From the NCBI RefSeq assembly GCF_018069805.1, contig NZ_JAGPYN010000026.1, positions 1 through 61,820 of the forward strand: a stretch of DNA of 61,820 bases, given 5' to 3'. Both the position numbers and the translations under genes were made by a program. Under the pieces are notes generated by a model. It had not been told where the DNA came from and ran no database searches. It worked only from the letters and a program-made list of their open reading frames with translations. This DNA is from Pseudoalteromonas ostreae. GTDB lineage: Bacteria > Pseudomonadota > Gammaproteobacteria > Enterobacterales > Alteromonadaceae. Position 1 is the first letter of the stretch; each line of letters starts with the position of its first letter. Positions 1 through 8,420 of the stretch are shown one piece after another.

Positions 1-120
1 ACGTCAAAAGGTACAATCCAAGGCTACAACGGGATAGCGATAAATGACGATAAACATCAAGTTATACTGCAAGCACAGGCATGGAGCTCGGTGGGCGAGC
101 AACAAACCCTTCAGCATTGA
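1..120 (+). pseudogene. DDE transposase fragment cut by the window edge
   Basis: Frame 1 is open from the window edge to a stop at 118-120. The product contains the stretch TIQGYNGIAINDDKHQVI, typical of the catalytic core of IS1182/IS4-like DDE transposases (family resemblance from memory). The match fades at about base 115 and the frame then stops, so only an internal fragment survives at its 3' side. The next gene's annotated start lies inside this fragment in another frame, so the transposase piece was joined to foreign sequence. The upstream part lies outside the window. Confidence 0.55.
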
Positions 121-343
121 TGGCTTATTTGGTCATAAAAATTGGGATTATATTGTTATTCCTAAAGGAACGCTTGTTCCAAAGGAGTTAATTATTACCA
201 AAGATCATTATATTGCTAAAAAGAAATCTTGGCATTATTCAATATCTCCTAATTTTGATATGCCTGTATCTGAATTCTTAGCGGCATTAGATACGTTGGC
301 CTTTAATGCAAAAATTAAAATCAAGGTAAAATCTTATGGTTAA
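44..343 (+). CDS. Tse2-like ADP-ribosyltransferase toxin domain, 5'-truncated
   Basis: The 99-residue product resembles the C-terminal part of the type VI secretion toxin Tse2 (about 158 residues). Aligned by eye, residues 34-90 carry a Tse2-like order: a WDYIVIPKGT segment, then VPKEL, KDHY, HYSISPNFDMP and a final helix. Residues 1-25 are an out-of-frame reading of the transposase fragment, and Tse2-like sequence begins only near base 118. The toxin therefore appears to have lost its N-terminus at an insertion or deletion junction. In-frame stops at 35-37 and 41-43 rule out a longer frame. The 3' end overlaps the next gene by 8 bases, as in toxin-immunity pairs. It is probably inactive; translation from the ATG at 44 is uncertain. 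Confidence 0.55.
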   Translation: MTINIKLYCKHRHGARWASNKPFSIDGLFGHKNWDYIVIPKGTLVPKELIITKDHYIAKKKSWHYSISPNFDMPVSEFLAALDTLAFNAKIKIKVKSYG

Positions 344-560
344 TATAGATATACGTACTATTTCTATATGTATTCAGTCTTTAGATGATTCTATTCGGTA
401 TTATGATTTATTATCTCAATCAGATACTGTTGATAGCGACGATTTTGAAGAGTGTAAATATATGTACGAAGTTGAACTTAGTCGTTTATGCGAATTATAT
501 GCGCAAGAAGAAAAGAAAGGTAATGTACCTATTCCATTATCAAAATTACTAAAGTCATAA
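336..560 (+). CDS. Tsi2-like immunity protein
   Basis: This 74-residue acidic helical protein overlaps the Tse2-like gene by 8 bases. Length (Tsi2 is 77 residues) and residue pattern resemble the Tse2-neutralising immunity protein Tsi2: an N-terminal RTISICIQSLDD helix, a central acidic turn with DSDDFEE, a second helix with YEVELSRLCELY, and a C-terminal IPLSKLL. The comparison is from memory and by eye; sequence identity is low. Position next to a Tse2-like domain strengthens the call. The frame is intact although its toxin is truncated, so it may persist as an orphan immunity gene protecting against related cells. Confidence 0.5.
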   Translation: MVNIDIRTISICIQSLDDSIRYYDLLSQSDTVDSDDFEECKYMYEVELSRLCELYAQEEKKGNVPIPLSKLLKS

Positions 561-582
561 AAGTAGCACTAATCGGGTAGCC

Positions 583-599
583 GGAGGTCTCTAACCTCC
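583..599. repeat. Short hairpin GGAGGT-N5-ACCTCC
   Basis: A perfect 6-bp inverted repeat with a 5-base loop lies between the Tsi2-like gene and the TnsA-like fragment. No T-run follows, so it is not a convincing terminator. It may be part of the end of a mobile element, since both neighbours are transposon debris. Confidence 0.3.
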
Positions 600-618
600 A
601 GCGCCCACACCACCCATC

Positions 619-860
619 ATGCGCTTTTCATTAACAGGAAGTGCTATGGGCGGTTCACCTCCCGTAATGAATATTGATCCAAATTACACACCTGACTTTT
701 TACTTACCCATACAGACGGCACGCAAAAATTTATTGAAGTAAAACCGCAAAGCAAAATTGCTGACGAAGACTTTCGTGCACGTTTTATTGAAAAGTAAGC
801 TATCGCTAAGCAAGATGGGCGTGACTTATACTGGTGACAGATAGACCTGTGTATGCCTAA
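619..860 (+). pseudogene. TnsA-like endonuclease fragment, frameshifted
   Basis: An ATG at 619 opens a 59-codon frame stopping at 796-798. It contains YTPDFLLTHTDGTQKFIEVKP, which matches the PDF...EVK core of the TnsA N-terminal nuclease domain of Tn7-like elements. After the stop the same frame continues as AIAKQDGRDL. The adjacent frame then reads LILVTDRPVYA up to a stop at 858-860, which is what follows in this family. The gene thus carries at least one nonsense change and one frameshift, and both ends are missing. No TnsB, TnsC or other transposition partner is visible nearby. Confidence 0.5.
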
Positions 861-866
861 CATTCT

Positions 867-893
867 CCCACTTCCTAGGTGATAAAAAGTGGG
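867..893 (-). terminator. Weak hairpin downstream of the porin
   Basis: CCCACTT at 867-873 pairs with AAGTGGG at 887-893, 11 bases past the porin stop on the minus strand. There is no clear U-tract, so function as a terminator is uncertain. Confidence 0.3.
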
Positions 894-903
894 GGAACGG
901 CCC

Positions 904-2022
904 TTAGAACGTAAACTGTGAACCTACACTAAAGGCGTTATACTCGCCTTGTCCGCCGTTTGTGCCTAGGATGGTGTACTCGGCCAACAGGGTTAGAGCA
1001 TCTGTTGCAGCGTAACGGGCGAAGATCATGGTCAGATCAGTGTCGTTTGCACTCGAATTGATATCGTCCTCACCCTCACCATAGCTGACACCTAGGGTAG
1101 TTTGATTGATCGTGTAAGTGCTCTCAATATACCACTGGCTTGCATCCTCTTCATTGGGATCCAGTCGCGCAGCAAAGACGCTATTACCGGTACCAGACGT
1201 TATAGAGTAGTTAGCACGAACATTCAGGTTATCCCAAGATACCGAGCCACCAAAATCGATGCCAGACATCGTGAAGTCGTTAAATGTTCCGGTTTTTGAA
1301 TCCACAAGCTGGATAAAGGCACTAGCCCACAGAGAGTACATATAACTAGAATAAACAACATTACCTTCAATGCGCGGAGTGGAATACTCTGCATCTGATG
1401 CGCCGTCAACCTTCGACGGGCTGAACACACCTACTTTAAACTGAAAACCACTCAGATCGTTGGACGTATACATAACACGAGGCGTGAAGTTTGCATAGAA
1501 GTAGCCGTTCCCGATACGGCCAGCCGTAGCTGCGATCTGGTCCGGCCCGCCGATCAGGCCAACACCCAGAGCGCTACCGTTGTCACCGATGGCAGGAACG
1601 CCAAAGATACCAAAGCCTTTACCAATATTTACCTGACCAAAATCACCAGCAACTACAATTTCCGATACCCGACTGCGGAAGTTCACATCGGCATCGCCTG
1701 GTGCGATGTCTGCGTTCATCTGAAAATGCCCTGATACTTCAAGTCCATTCTGAGTAGGTGCATAGATGTTGGTTTGCAGTGTGGCAGGGTTAAAACCTGT
1801 CGTGACAGTGAACGAATCTTCTTCTGTTGGTTCATCATAGCTACCCATTACCGCAAAAATTGGAATGTGACCATTAAACCCTGCTTTCCAGCCACTTTCA
1901 GATTCAAATGTCATATCAGCATTAGCCTGAGCAGCAAATGTGCCAGCAATCATTGTAACAGCGACTGCTAAAGCAGGCTGTTTGAAGGGATAAATGTTCC
2001 AGCGGTTGTTGTATTTAATCAT
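904..2022 (-). CDS. Outer-membrane porin
   Basis: The 372-residue protein has a secretion signal ending near AQANA (about residue 35), then alternating amphipathic strands rich in Gly, Asn, Ser and aromatic residues, and it ends in phenylalanine (QFTF), as trimeric beta-barrel porins do. It contains the porin-like sequence VAGDFGQVNIGKGFG. It should form a diffusion channel for small hydrophilic solutes in the outer membrane; the substrate cannot be read from sequence. The ATG at 2022 is preceded by an AGGA ribosome site about 8 bases upstream. It is monocistronic, with about 275 bases of untranslated sequence before the next recognisable reading frame. Confidence 0.8.
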   Translation of the reverse strand: MIKYNNRWNIYPFKQPALAVAVTMIAGTFAAQANADMTFESESGWKAGFNGHIPIFAVMGSYDEPTEEDSFTVTTGFNPATLQTNIYAPTQNGLEVSGHFQMNADIAPGDADVNFRSRVSEIVVAGDFGQVNIGKGFGIFGVPAIGDNGSALGVGLIGGPDQIAATAGRIGNGYFYANFTPRVMYTSNDLSGFQFKVGVFSPSKVDGASDAEYSTPRIEGNVVYSSYMYSLWASAFIQLVDSKTGTFNDFTMSGIDFGGSVSWDNLNVRANYSITSGTGNSVFAARLDPNEEDASQWYIESTYTINQTTLGVSYGEGEDDINSSANDTDLTMIFARYAATDALTLLAEYTILGTNGGQGEYNAFSVGSQFTF

Positions 2023-2298
2023 ATAAGCTTCCTGTTTTTGTTCGATATGTCCAAGCCTGTTAGCGACTTTTCTTGTTGGTACTTAGCCGACCATAGCTTG
2101 AACAAGCCGATAGTCGATCCTGCGCCGATAGGCACAGTCATCCCGAACCTTGATTACGGCTAAAGACCAACTTTGTTTTCAAGACAACACAATCAATCTA
2201 GCCTGAGAGGGGAAAAAAAGAAAGTTTTAGAACATAATTTCTTTGATTTTCTTCACATTTTAGGCCTTAAAAATGTTGCTCTCTGTTGAGATTCACTA

Positions 2299-2508
2299 AT
2301 GACACGTAAGGAGTATTCAACTAAAACTGAAAGGATTAATTTAGGTAGCATAGTGTTACTAAGTAAAGCTCGTAAAGCTACATTTGTAAATCTAGATAGT
2401 AAGAAAGAGGGCACGGCTTGGGTTATAGGTGACTTGGTTAAATGAATAGCTGAAGATTATCAAAACAAGTTTGAATGGGTTATAAGTGCTCTCTACTACA
2501 AGCTGTGA
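2299..2508 (+). pseudogene. Small unknown reading frame interrupted by TGA
   Basis: ATG at 2299 opens 48 codons (MTRKEYSTKTERINLG...) ending in TGA at 2443-2445. The same frame then continues coding-like for 20 more codons (IAEDYQNKFEWVISALYYKL) to TGA at 2506. The composition suggests a small protein broken by a nonsense change, but I do not recognise the family and no good ribosome site precedes it. The rest of the 2023-2628 gap holds the porin leader and a weak hairpin with T-run (2598-2622). Confidence 0.25.
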
Positions 2509-2628
2509 TTTTATCGGCCTTGTTTTAATCAGTTTGTTATAAACTCAGCCGTGGTTGTATAAAGTCTAAACATGCTGTTATTGATCACACGGTGATACAA
2601 CCCCAGCATAACTGAGGTTTTTTAGCAT

Positions 2629-3600
2629 TTAACCGCGATTATGTTCGCGTGAGTAATCAATACAGGGCCCTTTAGGAACGATTTTTGTTGGGTTTATCAT
2701 GGTATGACTAAAATAGTAGTGCCGTTTAATATGATAAAAATCAACAGTTTCTTTTGCCCCGTCAACTTGATAAAGCTCGCGTAAATACTCACTCAGCGCA
2801 GGATAGCATTCGATGGTGCGCAGGTTACATTTAAAATGCCCAACATACACGCTATCAAAACGGATCAAGGTGGTAAACAGTCGCCAATCTGCTTCAGTTA
2901 ATGTGTCACCCACTAAATAACGCTGCTTGAGTAAAATACTTTCTACTTTATCCAGCGCGCTGAACAAGTCATTAAATGCCTCTTCATAGGCTTTTTGTGT
3001 GGTTGCAAACCCTGTACGGTATACACCGTTATTAATGTTGTTATATACCAGCTCATTTATTTCATCAATTTGAGCCTGCAAGTGAGCGGGGTAAAAGTCG
3101 AGCTCATTGCCTGTTAAATGATTAAACGCGCTATTAAACATGCGAATGATTTCTGCGGATTCATTGCTCACAATTTTATTTTGCTGCTTATCCCACAAAA
3201 CGGGTACGGTCACTCGGCCTGAATAATCTGCTTTATTTTGTGTGTAAATTTGATGCATAAATTGTTTATCAAATAACGCATCCCCAGTACTGTGATTGCT
3301 TTTATCAAATGTCCACCCGTTATCAAGCATATCTGGGCTTACCACTGATACATCAATATAGTCTTCAAGGCCTTTTAATTTTCTAAAAATCAAAGTGCGA
3401 TGCGCCCAAGGGCAAGCTAATGAAACATATAAGTGATAACGGCCTTTTTCAGCCTTAAAACCTACTTTTCCTGATGGACCAGCGCTGCCATCTTCGGTTA
3501 CCCAGTTACGTAATTGTGCAGACTCGCGTTTAAACTCACCGTCGCTTTTGTCGGTGTCGTACCATTTGTCTTGCCATTTACCGTCGACTAGTAATCCCAT
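2629..3600 (-). CDS. yqjG: Glutathionyl-hydroquinone reductase, YqjG/ECM4 family
   Basis: The 323-residue protein is the usual length for the Xi-class glutathione transferases that reduce glutathionyl-hydroquinones to free hydroquinone and GSSG in the cytosol. The thioredoxin-like N-domain carries the catalytic CPWAH motif (Cys63) and the typical opening MGLLVDGKW. The C-terminal helical domain holds RYLVGDTLTEADWRLF and ends with the family's HYYFSHTMINPTKIVPKGP tail. It sits 21 bases downstream of the pirin gene on the same strand, so the two probably form an operon handling quinone or oxidative stress. Family assignment is secure; the physiological quinone is unknown. Confidence 0.93.
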   Translation of the reverse strand: MGLLVDGKWQDKWYDTDKSDGEFKRESAQLRNWVTEDGSAGPSGKVGFKAEKGRYHLYVSLACPWAHRTLIFRKLKGLEDYIDVSVVSPDMLDNGWTFDKSNHSTGDALFDKQFMHQIYTQNKADYSGRVTVPVLWDKQQNKIVSNESAEIIRMFNSAFNHLTGNELDFYPAHLQAQIDEINELVYNNINNGVYRTGFATTQKAYEEAFNDLFSALDKVESILLKQRYLVGDTLTEADWRLFTTLIRFDSVYVGHFKCNLRTIECYPALSEYLRELYQVDGAKETVDFYHIKRHYYFSHTMINPTKIVPKGPCIDYSREHNRG

Positions 3601-3621
3601 AATTGACTCCTGTATTTTGTT

Positions 3622-4464
3622 TTAAAAGGTACCAAATTTACCGCTTTGATAATCACTAATTGCTTCTTTGAGTTGCGCTTGTGTATTCATAACAAATGGT
3701 CCCATGTGGGCAATCGATTCATTAAGCGGGTTACCGGCTAAAATAAGTACCCCAGCGCCGCTTTGGGAATTAAATTTAATATCACTGCCAGGCTCTAAAA
3801 TCAGTAAGCTGCCTACCATTACAGGGCCATCTTGCTCAGTGTTGATTGAGCCGCTGTGAATATAAATCATCACCTTGGTTTGGCTAAGCGGCGGGTGTGT
3901 AAACTCAGCCCCTGCAGGCACAGTTACATCCGCTAACATGCTATTTGCTGCCAGCTCTTGCAGGCTTGAAACTTGCTCATGCTGGTCAAATTGCCAGCTG
4001 CCAGCTAGCGCTTTTAGTTGAGTACCTTGGCTATTTTTATGTGCTGGCGCTGGGTGCTGGGTAGTATCTTGATATCTCGGTGCTCTGAGCTTTTCAGTGC
4101 TTGGCATATTGAGCCAAATTTGGAAACCGTGCATGCCCTCAATTGCATCTGCCAGGGGCATTTCGCTGTGAATAACACCAAAGCCGGTGCTCATCCATTG
4201 TACATCACCGGCGCGAATGGCTTTTTTGTTGCCCATTTGATCTTGGTGCTCAAAGCCACCTTTAATAATATAGGTAAACGTTTCTATTCCTCGATGTGGA
4301 TGCGCCGGAAAGCCGCCCATAAAATCACTGTGGTCGTCGGATTTTAATTCGTCGATCATTAAAAAAGGATCTAAATGGTTGCCATCAAAGCCTGGAATAC
4401 GGCTGATGTTTACGCCATCACCATCTTGGGTTGCATGGCTATTGAGTTGTTTAATTACTTTCAT
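3622..4464 (-). CDS. Pirin family protein (YhhW-like)
   Basis: This 280-residue bicupin contains the pirin signature in its N-terminal cupin: FPAHPHRGIETFTYIIKGG followed by MSTGFGVIHSEMP, giving the His/Glu metal ligands. Bacterial pirins of the YhhW type bind iron or nickel and several oxidise quercetin; the role here is open. I chose the ATG at 4464 because GGAG lies about 8 bases upstream; the frame extends ten codons further to 4494 without a better site. It is followed closely by yqjG, suggesting co-transcription of two redox-linked genes. Confidence 0.88.
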   Translation of the reverse strand: MKVIKQLNSHATQDGDGVNISRIPGFDGNHLDPFLMIDELKSDDHSDFMGGFPAHPHRGIETFTYIIKGGFEHQDQMGNKKAIRAGDVQWMSTGFGVIHSEMPLADAIEGMHGFQIWLNMPSTEKLRAPRYQDTTQHPAPAHKNSQGTQLKALAGSWQFDQHEQVSSLQELAANSMLADVTVPAGAEFTHPPLSQTKVMIYIHSGSINTEQDGPVMVGSLLILEPGSDIKFNSQSGAGVLILAGNPLNESIAHMGPFVMNTQAQLKEAISDYQSGKFGTF

Positions 4465-4535
4465 TATTGTGCTCCGGATCATGTATATGCTCATTTAATC
4501 ACATTAAAATTAAACAACCATGGGTAAAAATAGCA

Positions 4536-5676
4536 TTATTCATTCGATTTAGAAGAATGCTCGCGTTGTTGTTTAGTTAAGTGATCGGCCACAAAGGCAC
4601 CACGCTCGCCAGATTCACGGGCAGGGCCAATGGTGCTATCGAGCATAGTTTGTTGTTCCGTGCTGGCATTGATGGCTGCGCCAAAAATAATAATATAGGC
4701 GCTGATATACAGCCACATCAGCATGATCACCACGCCACCAAGAGAGCCATATGTTTCATTGTATGAAGCAAATTGTGACACGTAATATGAAAACCCTAAT
4801 GATGCGATGATCCAAAGCCCTGTTGCCATGATTGAGCCCGTTGTAACCCAGCGCCACTTGGCTGGTTTTCTATGTGGCGCATAACGATAAACAAATGCCA
4901 ATGCAAAATGAAAGGTTGCAGCCAGTAATGGCCAAGTGAGTAGCTTGATTACGGTATCAATACTGTCTTTGAGGCCAACGATATTGATCACAATAGGTAA
5001 AATACCAATGATCAGCAGTGCGACTACAGCAACAAAGATAGCGCCAAGTGAGAATAAAAAGCGTATTAACAGCGCTTTGAAAAACTGCCTTTTGGTATGC
5101 TCATGATAAGTAATGTTGCAAGCCGTGATCAACGCCTGACAGCCTTTACTGCTACTCCATACCGTTAGTAAAAGCGTACCAACGGCACTAATACTCAACA
5201 CTTTCTGTGATTGTTGAGTGACCTCTGATACTTGCTGCATAAGGATTTCATGGCTGCTTGGTGGTAATAAGGTAATGAATTTACTAATGTGTTCACTGAT
5301 ATCCGCAGGAGAAGTGAAATAAGCATACACTGATACGCAGGCAGCCAGAGCAGGGAAAATAGCCAATAACGCATAATACCAATCGACTTAAATATTTAAC
5401 CATTCTAGCGAGCTAAATAAAGCGCTAACTGCGTTATAATTTTTTCAAGTAGAACAACTACATGTCAAAATTTACGCCTTGTTATCACTCCATTTATCTG
5501 TCGCTATAAATGGTCAGTAACTTAACACGATTGGTATAAAAGGCAACGCCTGCGGCAACAAATGATAAGTTATCTTGCGACAGGCTGTGGTAAACCCGTT
5601 TACATATGTCCCACCAGCCAAGCAGTGGAATGTCTGTTGGTTTATTAGCCGTAAAGCCTCGTTGTTTCTGTGTCAT
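4536..5676 (-). pseudogene. yihY: YihY/BrkB family membrane protein, split by a MITE
   Basis: The N-terminal 47 codons (from ATG at 5676, ribosome site AGGAA) carry the family's opening through NLSFVAAGVAFY. The rest (FPALAACVSVYAYF to the end at 4536) is intact downstream, with six hydrophobic segments. The two pieces are separated by a 160-bp inverted-repeat element plus a 3-bp target duplication. Removing those 163 bases restores one frame of 325 residues. The insertion brings in stops and a frameshift, so the full-length protein cannot be made. The downstream 276-codon frame could only give a truncated protein. No sign of further decay is visible, so the insertion looks recent. Confidence 0.85.
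5377..5536. mobile_element. 160-bp MITE inserted in yihY
   Basis: The element begins TACCAATCG and ends CGATTGGTA, is flanked by a TAA direct repeat (5374-5376 and 5537-5539), and encodes no protein. Its exact excision restores the yihY frame, which fixes its ends. Its interior (ACATGTAGTTGTTCTACTTG read on the minus strand) is a sequence I recall from many Alteromonadales intergenic repeats. It must have been moved by a transposase encoded elsewhere; none in this window has matching ends. Confidence 0.85.
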
Positions 5677-5852
5677 ATTCTTTCCTTGCTTAGATTTTTT
5701 AGTCACTATTTATTAGAGGTTATTTATTAAGATCATTAGACATTAGACATTAGTGCAAAGTAGTGCAAAGTGCTTGCCAGCTTAAACTGGCGTTTTATTT
5801 GCAATAATTTTTACTATTAGAGTTAATATTTATAGCTGATCAGCAATTAGGT

Positions 5853-6947
5853 ATGTATATGGAAATCATCAATATCATTAAAAATCAATTGTTTATTTTA
5901 TTACCTTCACTCAAGGTTAATGCAGAACCCGTTGCTATCGATCCTGTATCTTGGCAAGCAATTAATGTACAGATCGCGCATTTTTTACAAAGTACTTGGC
6001 AAATGTTACCTGCGCTTACGTTGGGAATTGTAGCGATTATAGTGTGTTATTTGCTTGCGAGGCCGCTGTCTTATTTATTTGTTAAGCCCATCAGTTATGT
6101 GAGTGAAAGCCGATTACTGCATGTTGTCACTCGTCGCTTCATCAGCATTGTAATTATTTTGTTTGGTGTTTATTTATTTTTACGATTAGCAGGCTTAAGT
6201 GAATTTGCTGTAGCGGTGATGAGTGGCACTGGCTTAGTGGGTCTGATTTTAGGCTTTGCATTTAGAGATATTGCTGAGAATTTTATATCAAGCATGCTGT
6301 TGAGCGTACAGCGGCCTTTTCGTATTGATGATGTGATTGAAGTTGATGGTCGTTTAGGCGTAGTTAAAAAAGTAACTGCACGTGCGACTACCTTAGTTGA
6401 TTTTGATGGCAACCATATTCAAATTCCTAATGCGACAGTGTATAAAAATGTGATTAAAAATCTCACTGCAAACCCGAAAATGCGCGGCCATTTTAAGTTG
6501 GGTATAGGCTACGATAACGACATACGTGCGACGCAACAACTTGCCGTAAGTTTAATGAGTCAACAAGAGGCGGTGCTAAACGATCCAGCCCCGCAAGTGT
6601 TACTGGGTGAACTGGGTTCATCGACCATCAATTTAACCATTTATTTTTGGGTCAACAGTGAGCAACACAGTCCTGTTAAAGTGGCATCACAGTTAATGCG
6701 AGAAATGGTCAATAATTTTACTGAACGCGGTATCAGTATGCCTGATGATGCACGAGAACGTATTATCTTAAATGCTCCAAGTGCCGAGCAACCACAAGAG
6801 CAGCAACCTCAGCCAGCCTCTGCTGAGAAAAAAACCAAGCTAGCAGCCACTCACACCGATATTGATGATGTCAGCAGTGATGCTGATGAAATTCGAGGGC
6901 AAGCCGATAGCTCACGTGACCCAGAGCAAGGCGATAATATTATTTAG
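5853..6947 (+). CDS. Small-conductance mechanosensitive channel, MscS family
   Basis: The 364-residue protein has a periplasmic N-terminus, transmembrane segments near residues 52-75 and 90-112, and the pore helix AVMSGTGLVGLILGFAFRDIAENFISS (about 118-145). The MscS beta domain with VQRPFRIDDVIEVDGRLGVV follows. The channel opens on membrane tension to release solutes during osmotic downshock. After about residue 305 a hydrophilic tail rich in Glu, Gln and Asp (EQPQEQQPQP...) extends beyond the usual MscS end. Starts at 5853 and 5859 are both possible. The 5707-5852 gap holds short tandem repeats (GACATTA twice, GTGCAAAGTA twice). Confidence 0.9.
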   Translation: MYMEIINIIKNQLFILLPSLKVNAEPVAIDPVSWQAINVQIAHFLQSTWQMLPALTLGIVAIIVCYLLARPLSYLFVKPISYVSESRLLHVVTRRFISIVIILFGVYLFLRLAGLSEFAVAVMSGTGLVGLILGFAFRDIAENFISSMLLSVQRPFRIDDVIEVDGRLGVVKKVTARATTLVDFDGNHIQIPNATVYKNVIKNLTANPKMRGHFKLGIGYDNDIRATQQLAVSLMSQQEAVLNDPAPQVLLGELGSSTINLTIYFWVNSEQHSPVKVASQLMREMVNNFTERGISMPDDARERIILNAPSAEQPQEQQPQPASAEKKTKLAATHTDIDDVSSDADEIRGQADSSRDPEQGDNII

Positions 6948-6989
6948 CAGTTGCGTTGAACCGTTTTTTGCAAAAAACGCAGTGCTGTT

Positions 6990-7018
6990 TTGTGACAGCA
7001 GCGCAGATAGCGTATACT
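6990..7018 (+). promoter_or_regulatory. Sigma-70-type promoter for the MYG1-like gene
   Basis: TTGTGA (6990-6995), a 17-base spacer and TATACT (7013-7018) form a good sigma-70 promoter about 97 bases before the start codon. Just upstream, CGTTTTTTGCAAAAAACG (6962-6979) is a perfect palindrome that may end the mscS transcript. Confidence 0.55.
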
Positions 7019-7114
7019 GCTGTGCTTGTAATTTAGACTGACCCAGAGTGCTTGCACTGAGCTGTTTACATTACGCCGTCTTCTTACTCCTTTTCTAAAA
7101 ATGACACTAAATAT

Positions 7115-7987
7115 ATGAATGATTTAACAGTAGTAACCCACAATGGTAATTTTCATGCAGATGATGTGTTTAGTATCGCAGCACTTAGGCATGTTCTTCC
7201 TGAATTTAAGCTTGTGCGTACTCGTGATGCGCAGTTGATAGCACAAGCTGATATTGTGATTGATGTGGGTGGTGAATATGACCCAGCAGCAGGGCGCTTT
7301 GACCACCATCAACGTGGTGGCGCGGGTGAACGTGAAAACGGTATTCCATACTCGTCATTCGGTTTAATTTGGCAAAAATATGGCTTACAACTGTGCCACG
7401 ACGATGAAAATATCGTTAAAGCTGTTGATTCATCCTTAGTATCTACAATTGATGCCATTGATTGTGGTCATGTTGAAGGTGTGTCGCAAGGGATCAGCCT
7501 CAGCCAAACTATTTCTATGTTTAATCCAACCTGGCAAGAAGAAAGTGAGTTTGATCGTTGTTTTGATGAAGCGGTTGAGTTTGCAATGCGTATTTTATCA
7601 CGCTTTATAGCCTCGGCCAGTGGCAGTATCAGTGCCAAAGCAATTGTTGCAAAAGCGATTGAAAGCGCAGATGATCCCCGCGTTATTGTGCTAGAGCAAT
7701 ATACACCGTGGAAAAAGACAGTGCATGCGTTATCACAACAAGCGCTGTACATGGTTTATCCATCACACTCAGGTAAATGGATTTTACAAACTGTGCCAGT
7801 GGAGCCAGGCTCATTTGAAGACAGAAAATCATTGCCAAAAGCATGGGCGGGTTTATCGGATGTTGAATTTCAAACTGAAACGGGTATTGATGATGCAATG
7901 TTTTGCCATAATGGTTTGTTTATCGCTGGGGCTGAGTCATTTACCAGTATTATGAAACTGGCATCGATGGCGTTACAAGACGAATAA
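7115..7987 (+). CDS. MYG1 family protein (UPF0160), DHH-like nuclease or hydrolase
   Basis: This 290-residue protein has the MYG1 signature at its start, THNGNFHADDVFSIAAL (about residues 8-24), followed by DIVIDVGGEYDP and the metal-binding FDHHQRGG. These His and Asp residues are the two-metal site of the DHH-like superfamily. Eukaryotic MYG1 is a 3'-5' RNA exonuclease; bacterial members are annotated as metal-dependent hydrolases. The protein is cytosolic with no signal. Length is slightly shorter than eukaryotic MYG1, as usual for bacteria. It is monocistronic with its own promoter and terminator. Confidence 0.9.
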   Translation: MNDLTVVTHNGNFHADDVFSIAALRHVLPEFKLVRTRDAQLIAQADIVIDVGGEYDPAAGRFDHHQRGGAGERENGIPYSSFGLIWQKYGLQLCHDDENIVKAVDSSLVSTIDAIDCGHVEGVSQGISLSQTISMFNPTWQEESEFDRCFDEAVEFAMRILSRFIASASGSISAKAIVAKAIESADDPRVIVLEQYTPWKKTVHALSQQALYMVYPSHSGKWILQTVPVEPGSFEDRKSLPKAWAGLSDVEFQTETGIDDAMFCHNGLFIAGAESFTSIMKLASMALQDE

Positions 7988-7999
7988 AACGGTTTTGAA

Positions 8000-8031
8000 A
8001 AAGGGGAAGCATTGGCAGGCTTCCCCGTTTT
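8000..8031 (+). terminator. Rho-independent terminator of the MYG1-like gene
   Basis: GGGGAAGC (8003-8010) pairs with GCTTCCCC (8019-8026) and is followed by GTTTTAG. The hairpin starts about 12 bases after the stop codon. Confidence 0.7.
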
Positions 8032-8035
8032 AGTA

Positions 8036-8377
8036 TTAATGCCTAAAGTTTTCTAGCAGAGTAGGAATGCCTAGCAGCATACCTACCATGGCCATAACAC
8101 TGGTCAATAACACAAATATGATTAATGGAATGATCCAGCGGCTCATATGAGTGAGCTCTGAGCTGCGCTCTTTACAACCAATCAAACCTAGTGGTGCTGT
8201 AAATGTGGCGGCAATTGCACCCACCATTACGACTTTGCCTATAGTGCCTGCGATCGCTGGGATTGTGTCTTCAAATTAGAAACGGTAATCGCGAAAAGGT
8301 AAGTTAGGGCGCCAGAGCTTGGGTTGCATAATTTGTAGTTCATGCTCAAGGTCGTCATCTTTTTGCGTTGTTGTCAT
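8036..8377 (-). pseudogene. DUF3360 membrane protein, middle deleted and nonsense codon
   Basis: From ATG at 8377 the frame reads LEHELQIMQPKLWRPNLPFRDYRF, then TAA, then FEDTIPAIAGTIGKVVMVGAIAATFTAPLGLIG in the same frame. This is the N-terminus of DUF3360 membrane proteins (about 490 residues, from memory); the TAA probably replaced a Glu codon. Directly after GLIGCK comes ERSSELTHMSRWIIPLIIFVLLTSVMAMVGML, which looks like the family's C-terminal end, stopping at 8036. About three quarters of the protein is missing, with the ends joined in frame. AGGAG precedes the start by about 6 bases, so the original translation signal survives. Confidence 0.65.
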
Positions 8378-8420
8378 TACTTCTCCTGCAACATAAAATG
8401 CTTACTCAAAATAAAAAAAC

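Noticed and set aside
583..599. Terminator after the Tsi2-like gene
   Set aside because: The hairpin has no following T-run.
1102..1971. Short open frames on the plus strand inside the porin gene
   Set aside because: They are antisense shadows of a well-supported porin; no ribosome sites or family resemblance.
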